The translations under genes were made by a program, and so were the position numbers. A stretch of DNA of 64,000 nt from Streptomyces sp. NRRL F-6492 (GTDB taxonomy: Bacteria > Actinomycetota > Actinomycetes > Streptomycetales > Streptomycetaceae), in contig NZ_LGEG01000068.1 of the NCBI RefSeq assembly GCF_001280125.1, forward strand, positions 1 through 64,000, given 5' to 3'. The notes under the pieces were generated by a model. The model did not search any database, had not been told where the DNA came from, and saw only the letters and a list, made by a program, of their open reading frames with translations. Below are positions 1 to 8,047 of the stretch, one piece after another; position 1 is the first letter of the stretch; the number at the start of each line of letters is the position of its first letter.

Positions 1-186
1 CCCCGGCCCCGACTCCCCGGCCTCCCCCGCCCCCGGCTCCCCGCCCCGAGACGATCAAGGGGGAGGGGGAAGTGGCGCAAGTGACGGGGATCTCCGGTGC
101 GTTCGGTGATGCGCGTATGAGAGGCTTCGGATCACCGGCGGTTCGCACCACGCGCCGCCGATGAAAAACGCAGGGGGGACATCTAC

Positions 187-1131
187 ATGATCAAGAACCG
201 ACGTCGGCACGTGCTCCGGGGGGCGCTCGTAGCCACCGCCGTCACCGTCGCCGCGGCGACCGCCGCGGGCACGGCCTTCGCCGCGGGTGCTCCGGCCGAC
301 GCGGGCCGCGAGCGCGCCGAGGCCGTCGCCGCCCACCAGGCCGCGAAGGCCCCGAAGGCGGGTGCGTTCGGCACGCAGGACGAGGTCGTCAACACGCCGA
401 CCTTCATCATGAACGCGGTCAACAAGAAGAACGGGAACCTGCACCTCTACTTCCCGAACTTCACCGGCGGCTTCGAGAAGGGCGCGGACACCGGGGCGGA
501 CTTCTCCGACTTCGCCACCTGGATCGACGTCGACAACGACAAGGACGGCTTCGCCGAGGGCAGCTTCGCCCTCTACAAGGACGGCACGCTGGACTTCAGC
601 ACCGTCATCGGCGAGGAGTACGTCGAGAAGAACGTCGGCAAGGGCTGGAACATCTACAACACGGTCATCTCGCCCGGCAGCATCGGCGGTGCGAAGGAGG
701 CCGACCTCATCGCGGTCGACAAGGCCGGCGTGCTGTGGAGCTACCTCTCCTACCCGGACGGTCGCCTCACCCCGCGCGCCAAGGTCGGCGCCGGCTGGCA
801 GGCCTACAACCAGATCGCGGGCCAGGGTGACCTGTCCGGTGACGGCAAGGCCGACATCGTCGCCAAGGACACGTCCGGCGCCCTGTGGCTCTACAAGGGC
901 ACGGGCGACTACAAGGCCCCCTTCGCCGCCCGCACGAAGGTCGGCGCCGGCTGGAACGTCTACGACCGCCTGCTCTCCGTCGGTGACCTCGACAGCGACG
1001 GCAAGTCGGACCTGATCGCCCGCAAGACGAACGGCGAGCTGTTCCGCTACTCGGGCACCGGCAACGCCGCGGCCCCGTACAAGGCGCCGGTGAAGATCGG
1101 CTTCGGCTACCAGATCTTCAACCTGTTCTAG
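187..1131 (+). CDS. Secreted FG-GAP/VCBS-type repeat protein
   Basis: A 314-aa exported protein of unknown substrate. Residues 1 to about 33 form a signal peptide: basic start (KNRRRH), hydrophobic Ala/Val core, Ala-rich cleavage region. The second half carries spaced repeats of the FG-GAP/VCBS type with D-x-D-x-D-G-type calcium loops, seen as GDLSGDGKADIVA and GDLDSDGKSDLIA, each followed by a W-Y/F strand pattern. This is a blade-like beta-propeller repeat. The ATG lies 8-10 nt after a GGGGGGAC ribosome site. It is monocistronic and followed by a strong terminator. Such proteins are usually extracellular binding modules; no catalytic residues are evident. Confidence 0.85.
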   Translation: MIKNRRRHVLRGALVATAVTVAAATAAGTAFAAGAPADAGRERAEAVAAHQAAKAPKAGAFGTQDEVVNTPTFIMNAVNKKNGNLHLYFPNFTGGFEKGADTGADFSDFATWIDVDNDKDGFAEGSFALYKDGTLDFSTVIGEEYVEKNVGKGWNIYNTVISPGSIGGAKEADLIAVDKAGVLWSYLSYPDGRLTPRAKVGAGWQAYNQIAGQGDLSGDGKADIVAKDTSGALWLYKGTGDYKAPFAARTKVGAGWNVYDRLLSVGDLDSDGKSDLIARKTNGELFRYSGTGNAAAPYKAPVKIGFGYQIFNLF

Positions 1132-1176
1132 ACAGCGCGGAGTTGACGTGACCGGCGCGCAAGCGCCGTGAGCGAC

Positions 1177-1214
1177 GGCCCGGGGTGGACGGCTTTCGTC
1201 CGCCCCGGGCCTTT
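1177..1214 (+). terminator. Rho-independent terminator after the FG-GAP gene
   Basis: Arms GGCCCGGGG-GGACG (1177-1191) and CGTCC-CCCCGGGCC (1197-1211) pair around a 5-nt loop and are followed by TTT. The stem is almost entirely G-C with one t/g mismatch. Confidence 0.8.
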
Positions 1215-1240
1215 CGCGTGCCCGCGACTGTCACGATTTC

Positions 1241-1268
1241 TGGTCTAGACCTTGACAGGTCCAGACCA
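1241..1268 (+). promoter_or_regulatory. Paired dre (DasR-type) operators over a chitinase promoter
   Basis: Two 12-bp elements, TGGTCTAGACCT (1241-1252) and AGGTCCAGACCA (1257-1268), flank and overlap a perfect -35 hexamer TTGACA (1252-1257). This is the classic Streptomyces chitinase direct-repeat promoter. The elements match the DasR response element, consensus TGGTCTAGACCA. In established streptomycete biology DasR, a GntR-family repressor released by glucosamine phosphates, acts here. The repeats begin 84 bp before the chitinase ATG. Confidence 0.85.
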
Positions 1269-1324
1269 ATCGCGCTTCGCTGGCCCTTCCCGAACCCGGA
1301 TCCCCCCACCCGGAAGGACGAGCG

Positions 1325-2209
1325 ATGCTCCGTAAGCTGCTCACCCTGTTCGCCGCGCTCTGTACGGCCGTAGGCCTCGCCGTACTGCTCCCCGCGACGT
1401 CGGCAGGGGCGGCCCCCGCCTGCGTGACCGCCTGGAACTCCTCCACCGTCTACACCGGCGGCAAGACCGCCTCGTACAACGGCCGCAACTGGTACGCGAA
1501 GTGGTGGACCCAGAACGAGCGCCCCGGCTCCTCGGACGTGTGGCGCGACGAGGGCGCCTGCGGCACCGGCGGCGGTGGCGGCGAGAACCCCAACTTCGTC
1601 GTCTCCGAAGCCCAGTTCAACCAGATGTTCCCGAACCGGAACCCGTTCTACACGTACGCGGGCCTGGTCAACGCCCTCAAGTCGTACCCGGCCTTCGCCA
1701 ACACCGGCAGCGACACGGTGAAGAAGCAGGAGGCCGCGGCCTTCCTCGCCAACGTCTCCCACGAGACCGCCGGGCTCTACTACATCGTCGAGCAGAACAC
1801 GGCCAACTACCCCCACTACTGCGACGCCGGGAAGCCCTACGGCTGCCCCGCCGGCCAAGCCGCGTACTACGGCCGCGGGCCGATCCAGCTCTCCTGGAAC
1901 TTCAACTACAAGGCCGCCGGTGACGCCCTCGGCATCGACCTCCTGGGCAACCCGTGGCGCGTCGAGCAGGACCCGGCCGTCGCCATGGCCACCGGCCTCT
2001 GGTACTGGAACACCCAGAACGGCCCCGGCACGATGACCGGCCACAACGCCATGGTCAACGGCGCGGGCTTCGGCGAGACGATCCGCTCGATCAACGGCAC
2101 CCTGGAGTGCAACGGCGGCAACCCGGCCCAGGTGCAGAGCCGGGTCACCAAGTACCAGCAGTACACCCAGATCCTGGGCGTGCCGACCGGCGCGAACCTG
2201 TACTGCTAG
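1325..2209 (+). CDS. Secreted family 19 chitinase with chitin-binding module
   Basis: Endo-acting chitinase of 294 aa that hydrolyses beta-1,4-GlcNAc polymers outside the cell. Residues 1-30 are a signal peptide ending AGA-A. Residues 33-79 form a CBM5/12 chitin-binding module (C33...C79, with WNSSTVY and NWYAKWWT aromatic motifs). A Gly-rich linker follows. The GH19 catalytic domain runs from about 90 to the end, with the general acid in SHET (E147), a second acidic residue in YYIVEQ (E156) and the substrate-cleft motif YYGRGPIQLSW. ATG 1325 follows an AAGGACGAGCG ribosome site. The paired dre sites upstream predict DasR/GlcNAc control. It ends 3 bp from the convergent DUF397 gene. Confidence 0.95.
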   Translation: MLRKLLTLFAALCTAVGLAVLLPATSAGAAPACVTAWNSSTVYTGGKTASYNGRNWYAKWWTQNERPGSSDVWRDEGACGTGGGGGENPNFVVSEAQFNQMFPNRNPFYTYAGLVNALKSYPAFANTGSDTVKKQEAAAFLANVSHETAGLYYIVEQNTANYPHYCDAGKPYGCPAGQAAYYGRGPIQLSWNFNYKAAGDALGIDLLGNPWRVEQDPAVAMATGLWYWNTQNGPGTMTGHNAMVNGAGFGETIRSINGTLECNGGNPAQVQSRVTKYQQYTQILGVPTGANLYC

Positions 2210-2212
2210 CGG

Positions 2213-2452
2213 TCAGCTCTGCCACGCGACGAACGCGGACCAGGCGGCGGGCTCCACGGCGAACGTGGGCCCGCCGTCCTGCTGCTTGGAGTCCCGCAGG
2301 TGCACGGCGTGCGCGCAGGTGGCGACCTCGATGCAGTTGCCGCCGCTGCTGTCGCTGTACGAGGACTTGCGCCAGTCGAAGGCCACCTCGATGCAGTTGC
2401 CGCCACCGCCGTCGCTGTAGCTGGACTTGAACCACTGCAGGGTGTCGTTCAT
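2213..2452 (-). CDS. DUF397 protein, tandem DUF397 motifs
   Basis: A 79-aa streptomycete DUF397 protein. The diagnostic W-x-KSSYS-D-x-GGNCIEVA motif occurs twice, at about residues 8-24 and 28-44, so the core motif is internally duplicated. Most family members carry one copy. The ATG overlaps the stop of the upstream XRE gene by 4 nt (ATGA at 2449-2452), so the two are translationally coupled. XRE/DUF397 pairs (BldB/WhiJ-like systems) are abundant in Streptomyces, and the small protein is thought to modulate its partner. The molecular role here is not known. Confidence 0.85.
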   Translation of the reverse strand: MNDTLQWFKSSYSDGGGGNCIEVAFDWRKSSYSDSSGGNCIEVATCAHAVHLRDSKQQDGGPTFAVEPAAWSAFVAWQS

Positions 2453-3285
2453 CTCCGTACTCCCGCCAACTCCTCGATGACGCCCAGCGACCGGCGCGGA
2501 TCCAGGGCCTGTGCCCGGATCTTCGCATATCGCTGCCGGTGCGTACTCACCTTCGCCCGGTCGGTGATCAGTAGGCTCTCGCCCTGGATCTCCAGGTAGG
2601 TCACATGGTCGTGGGCCGGGGTCTCCACGATGTTCAGATCTCCCCGGTCACCCGCGTACTCCCCGCTCAGCCCCGCGTCCATCGGTAGCACCTGAAGGTT
2701 CACGTTCTTCCTGCGCGCGCACTCCGCCAGGTAGGCCAGCTGTTCGCGCATGACCTCTGCGTCCCCGATCGGGCGCTTCAGTACTGACTCGTCGAGGACG
2801 AGTTCGATCTCGCACACCGGCTTGCGGTCGAACAGAGCCTTCCGTGCCATCCGTCCGACGACCAGCTCCTCGGCCCGCTCCGGAGTGGGCTCCGGATAGC
2901 TTCCCGCGATCAGCGCCCGCGCGTACGCCTCCGTCTGGAAGAGGCCGTGGACGACATGATCGGCATACAGCCACAGCGCCACCGCCTTCTGTTCGATCGG
3001 CGCGTACCCACGGAACTGCTCCGGCAGTTTCTCCAGCCGTACGAGTTCCCGCAGCTCCTCGAAGACGCCCGTCCCGTTGCTCAGCGCCTGTTCGAGTTGC
3101 GCCAGCATTTCGTCGCTCACCGGCTGGATCATCCGCTCCATCGCGCTGATCGCCGCGCCGGTATAACCCATCTCCTTGCCGAGCCGTTCCTGCGTCATTC
3201 CTTTCTTCGTGCGCATTCTCTTGGCCAGCGACGCCGCCATCCGCGCCGCCGGACCCACCGGTTCCCTGTGCTCCACTCGGGCCAT
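2449..3285 (-). CDS. XRE-family regulator with DUF5753 domain
   Basis: A 278-aa regulator. The N-terminal helix-turn-helix lies at about residues 22-75 (KKGMTQERLGKEMGYTGAAIS). The C-terminal DUF5753 sensor-like domain (about 95-270) has the typical ALWLYADHVVHGLFQTEAYARALI opening and a CARRKNVNLQVLPM segment. ATG 3285 is preferred because GGGGAG precedes it by 4 nt; an in-frame ATG at 3297 is possible. It is co-transcribed with the coupled DUF397 gene and reads divergently from the gene starting at 3442. Three 10-bp repeats just upstream are candidate self-operators. Confidence 0.88.
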   Translation of the reverse strand: MARVEHREPVGPAARMAASLAKRMRTKKGMTQERLGKEMGYTGAAISAMERMIQPVSDEMLAQLEQALSNGTGVFEELRELVRLEKLPEQFRGYAPIEQKAVALWLYADHVVHGLFQTEAYARALIAGSYPEPTPERAEELVVGRMARKALFDRKPVCEIELVLDESVLKRPIGDAEVMREQLAYLAECARRKNVNLQVLPMDAGLSGEYAGDRGDLNIVETPAHDHVTYLEIQGESLLITDRAKVSTHRQRYAKIRAQALDPRRSLGVIEELAGVRR

Positions 3286-3302
3286 CGTGCTCCCCATTCG
3301 AA

Positions 3303-3327
3303 CTCAACCGGTCTCAACCGGTCTCAA
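3303..3327. repeat. 10-bp tandem repeat upstream of the XRE gene
   Basis: CTCAACCGGT occurs at 3303-3312 and 3313-3322 and is followed by a partial copy CTCAA. Sites exactly one helical turn apart, directly upstream of an XRE-family gene, look like operator half-sites on one DNA face. Confidence 0.6.
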
Positions 3328-3441
3328 ATGCTCCCCGCCCAATTCGACTGCATTCAAGCTGCGTTGACGCAGTTCGACGGAATGCCGACGCACCGTCAGC
3401 AGTCGTGGAAAACGCTAGCGCCGGCGCGGGAACATGTCTCC

Positions 3442-3888
3442 GTGATTGAAGAGAATCGGGAAGTAAACGTCGACTGGATTCCAGTTTCCGGATTCCAACT
3501 CCGTAAGGCCGGCGTACAATTCGACGCCGTTCGAGTGGACGGTGAGGACGGGCGTCGGCTGGCCGACTGGATGGAGGCGCTCACCGGCGGCGATCCGGGG
3601 CCGGTCGTCATCGAGGCGAACGGGCGGCGCGGGGTCTACTTCCTGGTGCCGCCGGGGACGACGTCCCACAAGTCGTGGCCGCGCGGGGTGACCCGGTTCA
3701 GTGCCGGGCCCGCGCACGTGAGCTACGTACCCGTGCCCGCGCTGACCGGTCGGACCTGGCCGCTCGCGTGGCGGTGTCCGCCCACGGGGCCCGACCGGTT
3801 CGTGCATCCGCTGCTCCTGAGGAGCGCCGTCACGGAGCTGATGGAGCGGCGTCCGCTGCTCCCGGCGCAAACCCCTCCAGAGCCGTGA
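3442..3888 (+). CDS. Conserved streptomycete protein of unknown function
   Basis: About 148 aa. I recognise this as a small family common in Streptomyces, with the signature FDAVRVDG..GRR, GGDPGPVV, YFLVPPGTT and a C-terminal VPVPALTGRTWPL.W block, but I know no established function. It is soluble, with no signal or TM segment. The start is uncertain: GTG 3442 gives the length I expect, and ATG 3382 is in frame 60 nt earlier. It is divergent from the XRE gene and convergent with the MarR gene, whose 3' end it overlaps by 59 nt. The family often sits next to XRE/DUF397 pairs, so it may belong to that module. Confidence 0.7.
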   Translation: MIEENREVNVDWIPVSGFQLRKAGVQFDAVRVDGEDGRRLADWMEALTGGDPGPVVIEANGRRGVYFLVPPGTTSHKSWPRGVTRFSAGPAHVSYVPVPALTGRTWPLAWRCPPTGPDRFVHPLLLRSAVTELMERRPLLPAQTPPEP

Positions 3889-4315
3889 GGGCCCGGGAGA
3901 GCCGCTCCAGGACCCGTACGGTCTCGTCGAAGGCGTCCTGGCCGCCCAGCTCGCGCCGGAGCAGCGCCGCGAGCTCCGCGTGGCCCGGGTCGACGCGGCG
4001 GACCGCCGCCCGGCCCGCGTCCGTGGGGGCGAGGAGCTTGGCGCGGCGGTGGGCCGGGTTCGGCTCGTAGGACGCCAGGCCCTCCCGTACGAGGAGGTCG
4101 GCCACGCGCTGGACGCTCTGCCGGGTGATGCCCATGGCGCGGGCGATCCCGGCGACCGGCAGGGGCTCGGGGAGTACGGCCCCGAGGACCTGCCACCAGG
4201 CGGCGGTCAGGCCCGCCGGCTCGGCCAGCTTCTCCGAGACCGCGAGGAACTGGCCGTTCAGCCGGAAGACGCCCAGGGCCGTGCGGGACAGGGCGTCCTG
4301 CTCCTCGCGGCTCAT
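3830..4315 (-). CDS. MarR-family transcriptional regulator
   Basis: A 161-aa winged-helix regulator with the MarR order of helices. The recognition region is about residues 55-80 (IARAMGITRQSVQRVADLLVREGL), followed by the wing (RRAKLLAPTDAGRAA). The start ATG overlaps the stop of the DJ-1/PfpI gene (ATGA, 4312-4315), so it is the second gene of a coupled two-gene operon. It most likely represses its own operon through the twin palindrome at 4918-4950. The inducer cannot be read from the sequence. Confidence 0.88.
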   Translation of the reverse strand: MSREEQDALSRTALGVFRLNGQFLAVSEKLAEPAGLTAAWWQVLGAVLPEPLPVAGIARAMGITRQSVQRVADLLVREGLASYEPNPAHRRAKLLAPTDAGRAAVRRVDPGHAELAALLRRELGGQDAFDETVRVLERLSRALTALEGFAPGAADAAPSAP

Positions 4316-4917
4316 CCGTTCAGTTCGGCGAAGGCCGCCGGGTCCGAGTCGTGGAAGAGACGGAACCAGGCGTCCCGCTTCCCCTCGTACGCCCCGAGGC
4401 GGGCGAAGATCTCGCGGGCGAAGGCGACCGGCTCGGTCGGGCCCGCCGTGATGAGGTCGCCGTCCCGCACCGCGTCCGCCTCGACGTAGTGCTCGGCGCC
4501 CTTGTAGCCGGTGGCGGCCAGGTAGAAGGAGACCGCGCTGGTGTGGCGGCGGTCGTCGAGCAGGCCCTCGCGGGCCAGGGCCGCCGTGGCGCCGCAGATC
4601 GCGGCGACCGGGACCCCGGCGTCGAGGAAGGCGCGGGCCTTGGCGGCGAAGGGGGCCAGCTCGTCGCCCTCGTCGTACTTGTCGGCCCCCGGCAGGATCA
4701 GCAGGGCGCTGTCCTCGGGGCGGAGGTCTTCGAGCGCGAGGTCGGGGACGATCCGGATCCCGGCGATCGTGGTGACGGGCTCGCCGGCGACCGCGCCGAC
4801 GGTCCTGACCGTGTGTCCCGCGCGGGCGAGCCAGGCCGTGGCGTGGCCGGTCTCCCAGTCCGCGAGGGTGTCGTAGACGGCGAGGTGGACGATGCGGGTG
4901 CCGCTCTCGTTTGTCAT
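4312..4917 (-). CDS. DJ-1/PfpI family protein
   Basis: A 201-aa protein of the class I glutamine-amidotransferase-like fold. The nucleophile-elbow cysteine lies in VAAICGATAAL (about residue 103), an upstream acidic residue in the DLRPEDSALLILPGADKYDE segment fits the E/D-C arrangement, and there are no membrane segments. Relatives include YdeA/YajL-type and isonitrile hydratase-like proteins; the substrate is not predictable. The start codon abuts a palindromic operator. It is the first gene of an operon with the MarR gene, suggesting a stress- or ligand-induced detoxification role (inference). Confidence 0.85.
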   Translation of the reverse strand: MTNESGTRIVHLAVYDTLADWETGHATAWLARAGHTVRTVGAVAGEPVTTIAGIRIVPDLALEDLRPEDSALLILPGADKYDEGDELAPFAAKARAFLDAGVPVAAICGATAALAREGLLDDRRHTSAVSFYLAATGYKGAEHYVEADAVRDGDLITAGPTEPVAFAREIFARLGAYEGKRDAWFRLFHDSDPAAFAELNG

Positions 4918-4950
4918 GACAGTAGACTGTCATTTCGACAGGATACTGTC
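4918..4950 (-). promoter_or_regulatory. Twin palindromic operator of the DJ-1/MarR operon
   Basis: Two 14-bp palindromes, GACAGTAGACTGTC (4918-4931) and GACAGGATACTGTC (4937-4950), have centres 19 bp apart. On the minus strand the second contains TATCCT, a good -10 hexamer for the operon, so binding would block transcription directly. The first palindrome touches the start codon. This geometry is typical of MarR self-regulation. Confidence 0.75.
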
Positions 4951-5082
4951 AATGGGGAAGGAGCGGGGAGCGCGCGGGAGGACTCGGGGGACGCCGGGAG
5001 AACAACGTGTCGCGTCCCTCCCGGTCTCGATGGACAAGATGGCCATGGCCCTTCCCACCTGCGGTTCCTTACCCTCGGCCGC

Positions 5083-6444
5083 ATGACCCCTCACGCCGCA
5101 CCCGATCCGCGGGCCGGAGCCGCCGTCAAGGCCGCCGACCGCGCCCACGTGTTCCACTCCTGGTCCGCCCAGGGCCTGATCGACCCGCTCGCCGTCGCCG
5201 GCGCCGAGGGTTCGTACTTCTGGGACTACGACGGCAACCGCTACCTCGACTTCACCAGCGGCCTCGTCTACACCAACATCGGCTACCAGCACCCCCGGGT
5301 CGTCGCCGCGATCCAGGAGCAGGCCGGGAAGCTCGCCACCTTCGCGCCCGCCTTCGCCGTGGACGTCCGCTCCGAGGCCGCACGCCTCATCGCCGAGCGC
5401 ACCCCGGGCGACCTGGACAAGATCTTCTTCACCAACGGCGGCGCCGAGGCCGTCGAGAACGCCGTCCGCATGGCCCGGCTGCACACCGGCCGCACCAAGG
5501 TGCTCTCCGCCTACCGCTCGTACCACGGCGCCACCTCCACCGCCATCAACCTGACCGGCGACCCGCGCCGCTGGGCCTCCGACACGGGCTCCGCGGGCGT
5601 CGTGCGCTTCTGGGCGCCGTTCCTCTACCGCTCGCCCTTCTACGCCACCACCGAGGCGGAGGAGTGCGCGCGGGCCCTCCAGCACCTGGAGGACACGATC
5701 GCCTTCGAGGGTCCGGCGACGATCGCCGCGATCATCCTGGAGACCGTCCCCGGCACCGCCGGCATCATGACCCCGCCGCCCGGCTACCTCCCCGGCGTCC
5801 GCGAGATCTGCGACAGGTACGGCATCGTCCTCGTCCTGGACGAGGTCATGGCCGGCTTCGGCCGCACCGGGAAGTGGTTCGCCGCCGAGCACTTCGACGT
5901 CGTGCCCGACCTGCTGACCTTCGCCAAGGGCGTCAACTCCGGCTACGTGCCGCTCGGCGGCGTCGCCATCGGCGCCGAGATCGCCGCCACCTTCGACAAG
6001 CGCCCCTACCCCGGCGGCCTGACCTACTCCGGCCACCCGCTGGCCTGCGCCGCCGCCGTCGCCACCATCCAGGTGATGGAGGACGAGAAGGTCGTCGAGC
6101 ACGCCGCTCACATCGGCGAGACCGTCCTCGGCCCCGGCCTGCGCGAGCTGGCCGAGCGCCACCCCTCGGTCGGCGAGGTCCGCGGCCTCGGCGTCTTCTG
6201 GGCGCTCGACCTGGTCCGGAACAGGGAGACGCGCGAGCCGCTCGTCCCGTACAACGCGTCCGGCGAGGCCAACGCGCCGATGGCCGCCTTCGCCGCCGCC
6301 GCGAAGAAGAACGGCCTGTGGCCCTTCGTGAACATGAACCGCACCCACGCCGTCCCCGCCTGCAACGTCTCCGAGGCGGAGGCCAAGGAGGGCCTCGCGG
6401 CCCTGGACGCGGCCCTCTCGGTGGCCGACGAGCACACCGTCTGA
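5083..6444 (+). CDS. Class III PLP-dependent aminotransferase
   Basis: A 453-aa omega-amino-acid/aspartate-aminotransferase-family enzyme that moves an amino group from a terminal amine to a keto acid. It has the FTNGGAEAVENAVRMAR cofactor-phosphate motif, LVLDEVMAGFGRTGKWF (the conserved Asp that pairs with the PLP pyridine) and the Schiff-base lysine in LTFAKGVNSGYVPLGG. Family relatives act on beta-alanine, taurine or putrescine; I cannot say which fits. TACCCT at 5070-5075 lies 7 nt before ATG 5083 with no ribosome site, so the mRNA is probably leaderless. A GntR gene follows 80 bp downstream. Confidence 0.9.
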   Translation: MTPHAAPDPRAGAAVKAADRAHVFHSWSAQGLIDPLAVAGAEGSYFWDYDGNRYLDFTSGLVYTNIGYQHPRVVAAIQEQAGKLATFAPAFAVDVRSEAARLIAERTPGDLDKIFFTNGGAEAVENAVRMARLHTGRTKVLSAYRSYHGATSTAINLTGDPRRWASDTGSAGVVRFWAPFLYRSPFYATTEAEECARALQHLEDTIAFEGPATIAAIILETVPGTAGIMTPPPGYLPGVREICDRYGIVLVLDEVMAGFGRTGKWFAAEHFDVVPDLLTFAKGVNSGYVPLGGVAIGAEIAATFDKRPYPGGLTYSGHPLACAAAVATIQVMEDEKVVEHAAHIGETVLGPGLRELAERHPSVGEVRGLGVFWALDLVRNRETREPLVPYNASGEANAPMAAFAAAAKKNGLWPFVNMNRTHAVPACNVSEAEAKEGLAALDAALSVADEHTV

Positions 6445-6473
6445 CCACCGCCCGAACGCGTACCGGAGAGGTT

Positions 6474-6513
6474 CCCTCCGTCTGGACTAGGGTGTCCGCA
6501 GCCGGACGGAGGG
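6474..6513 (+). promoter_or_regulatory. Inverted repeat enclosing a -10 box before the GntR gene
   Basis: CCCTCCGTC (6474-6482) and GACGGAGGG (6505-6513) are perfect arms. TAGGGT (6488-6493) in the loop is a good -10 hexamer, and the right arm is also the ribosome site GGAGGGG. It could be an operator or fold to mask the ribosome site. Confidence 0.5.
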
Positions 6514-6524
6514 GACCCACCACC

Positions 6525-7244
6525 ATGCCCGCCAGCGGAGGCGTCACCCGCAACACCCTGCGACAACAGATCGCGGACGCGCTGCGTGACGAGGTGCTCG
6601 CGGGCCGTCTCAAGGCCGGGCGGGAGTTCACCGTCAAGCAGATCGCGGAGCAGTACGGCGTCTCGGCCACGCCCGTGCGCGAAGCCCTCGTGGACCTCTG
6701 CGCACAGGGCCTCCTCGACTCCGACCAGCACCGCGGCTTCCGCGTCCACCAGTACTCCGTCGACGACTACCGGCGGATGGTCGAGGCCCGGATGCTCGTG
6801 GTCGAGGGCGTCTTCCGCCGCCGCGCCGCCCCGGCCCGGCCCCCGGCCCCCGAACTCGGCATCGGGGTCGCGCTCGTCTCCGTGCGCCGCCGGGGCGAGG
6901 CCGCCGCGCGCGCGGCCCGCGCCGGCGACCTGGACGTCCTCGTCGGCTACGACATCCGCTACTGGCGCGAGCTGGGCCGCCTGATCGCCGCCAACGACCA
7001 CCTCGCGGACTTCCTGCACCGCCTCCGCGTCCAGGCCTGGGCCTTCTCCGTGCCCCACCTGCGCTCCGAGCGGGACCTCCTGGGGTGGCTGTGGGGCGGC
7101 CACGTGGACCTGGTCGACGCGGTCACGCGCGGCGACGCGGAGGCGGCCGTGACGGTCGTGCGGGAGTACAACGCGCACGCGCTGGAGTGGGCGGACCGGC
7201 TGGAGCTCCTGGAACGCCGGGGAGGGCGGGGCCCGGCGGGTTGA
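6525..7244 (+). CDS. GntR-family regulator (FCD type)
   Basis: A 239-aa regulator. The N-terminal winged helix at about residues 8-75 shows the GntR signature (LRQQIADALRDEVLAGRLKAG... VKQIAEQYGVSATPVREALVDLCAQGLL). The alpha-helical FCD effector domain at about 80-225 has metal-ligand-like Asp/His positions (D-x-x-x-R early, HVDLVDAVTRGD later). ATG 6525 follows a GGAGGGG ribosome site. It sits directly after the class III aminotransferase in the same direction and may control that gene's amino-acid pathway. Confidence 0.88.
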   Translation: MPASGGVTRNTLRQQIADALRDEVLAGRLKAGREFTVKQIAEQYGVSATPVREALVDLCAQGLLDSDQHRGFRVHQYSVDDYRRMVEARMLVVEGVFRRRAAPARPPAPELGIGVALVSVRRRGEAAARAARAGDLDVLVGYDIRYWRELGRLIAANDHLADFLHRLRVQAWAFSVPHLRSERDLLGWLWGGHVDLVDAVTRGDAEAAVTVVREYNAHALEWADRLELLERRGGRGPAG

Positions 7245-7340
7245 GGGCCCGTCTCCGGGGGCAGGTCCCCAGCGGGTGGGCGTCGTCGGACGATCCGACT
7301 ACCCTGGCCGTCCCTGCAACTGACGGAGAGCGAGCCTCCC

Positions 7341-7994
7341 TTGGCCTGTGACCTGTGGCTGGTCCCCCTCGTCGACGTGCTGTGCCACAGCCCCGACAAC
7401 CCCTTCGCGCAAGAGATCGCCGCCTACGACGCCGTCCTCAGCGCCTCCGGCCTGCCGACCGTGCCCGTCTACGCGTACATGCCGGGCCTCTCCGGCGACG
7501 TCGCCCCCGTCGCCGGCTTCGACTACGAGGCCCTGCACTTCCTGCGCCGCGCCTACCTGCTCCAGGTGCACGGGCTCCCGGTCGAGCCCGTCGGCGAGCT
7601 GGGCGGGGACTACGAACAGCTCCTGGAGATGTTCGAGGCGACCGCCCAGCAGTCGCACCTGGTCTGGCACTACGACCACGCGGGCGCGTACGTGCCGGTC
7701 GACTTCCCGGTGCCGCTCGCCAGCGACGAGCTCCTGGAGGGCGGCGGGCCGCTCGGCTCCTCGCACGGGCTGCTGCGGGAGCTGGAGCTCGTGGCGCCCG
7801 TGATCGGCATCGACCCGGCGAACCCGCCGGCCCCCCCGCTCCCGCCGGAGCGGCCGACCGCCCTGGAGGAGCCGGCCGTCGGCCCCTCCCCGTACGACCA
7901 GGGGCCCTTCGCCCGGGAGCGGCACGTGTGGCTGGGGCTGCACGCGGCGGCGACCCGGAGCCTGGCCCAGGGCTCGATGATCATCCTGAGCTGA
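7341..7994 (+). CDS. Conserved streptomycete hypothetical protein
   Basis: A 217-aa soluble protein with no domain I can name. It is acidic and aromatic (FDYEALHFLRRAYLL, HLVWHYDHAGAYVPVDFP), with a Pro-rich stretch near residue 150-165. High GC3 and the absence of a competing frame support it as real. The start is a TTG with GGAG about 12 nt upstream; TACCCT near 7301 is a plausible -10. It converges on the SLATT gene, with a shared hairpin terminator between them. Confidence 0.72.
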   Translation: MACDLWLVPLVDVLCHSPDNPFAQEIAAYDAVLSASGLPTVPVYAYMPGLSGDVAPVAGFDYEALHFLRRAYLLQVHGLPVEPVGELGGDYEQLLEMFEATAQQSHLVWHYDHAGAYVPVDFPVPLASDELLEGGGPLGSSHGLLRELELVAPVIGIDPANPPAPPLPPERPTALEEPAVGPSPYDQGPFARERHVWLGLHAAATRSLAQGSMIILS

Positions 7995-8013
7995 ACCGGA
8001 CGTCGTGCCCGGC

Positions 8014-8047
8014 GCCCCCGGAGAGGCCTCAGCGGGTCTCCGGGGGC
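8014..8047. terminator. Bidirectional terminator between convergent genes
   Basis: GCCCCCGGAGA (8014-8024) pairs perfectly with TCTCCGGGGGC (8037-8047). The right arm overlaps the last codons of the SLATT gene. Confidence 0.6.

Noticed and set aside
4351-5082. Upstream extension of the aminotransferase frame
   Set aside because: Antisense to the DJ-1 gene, with no family similarity; the TACCCT-N7-ATG signal places the start at 5083.
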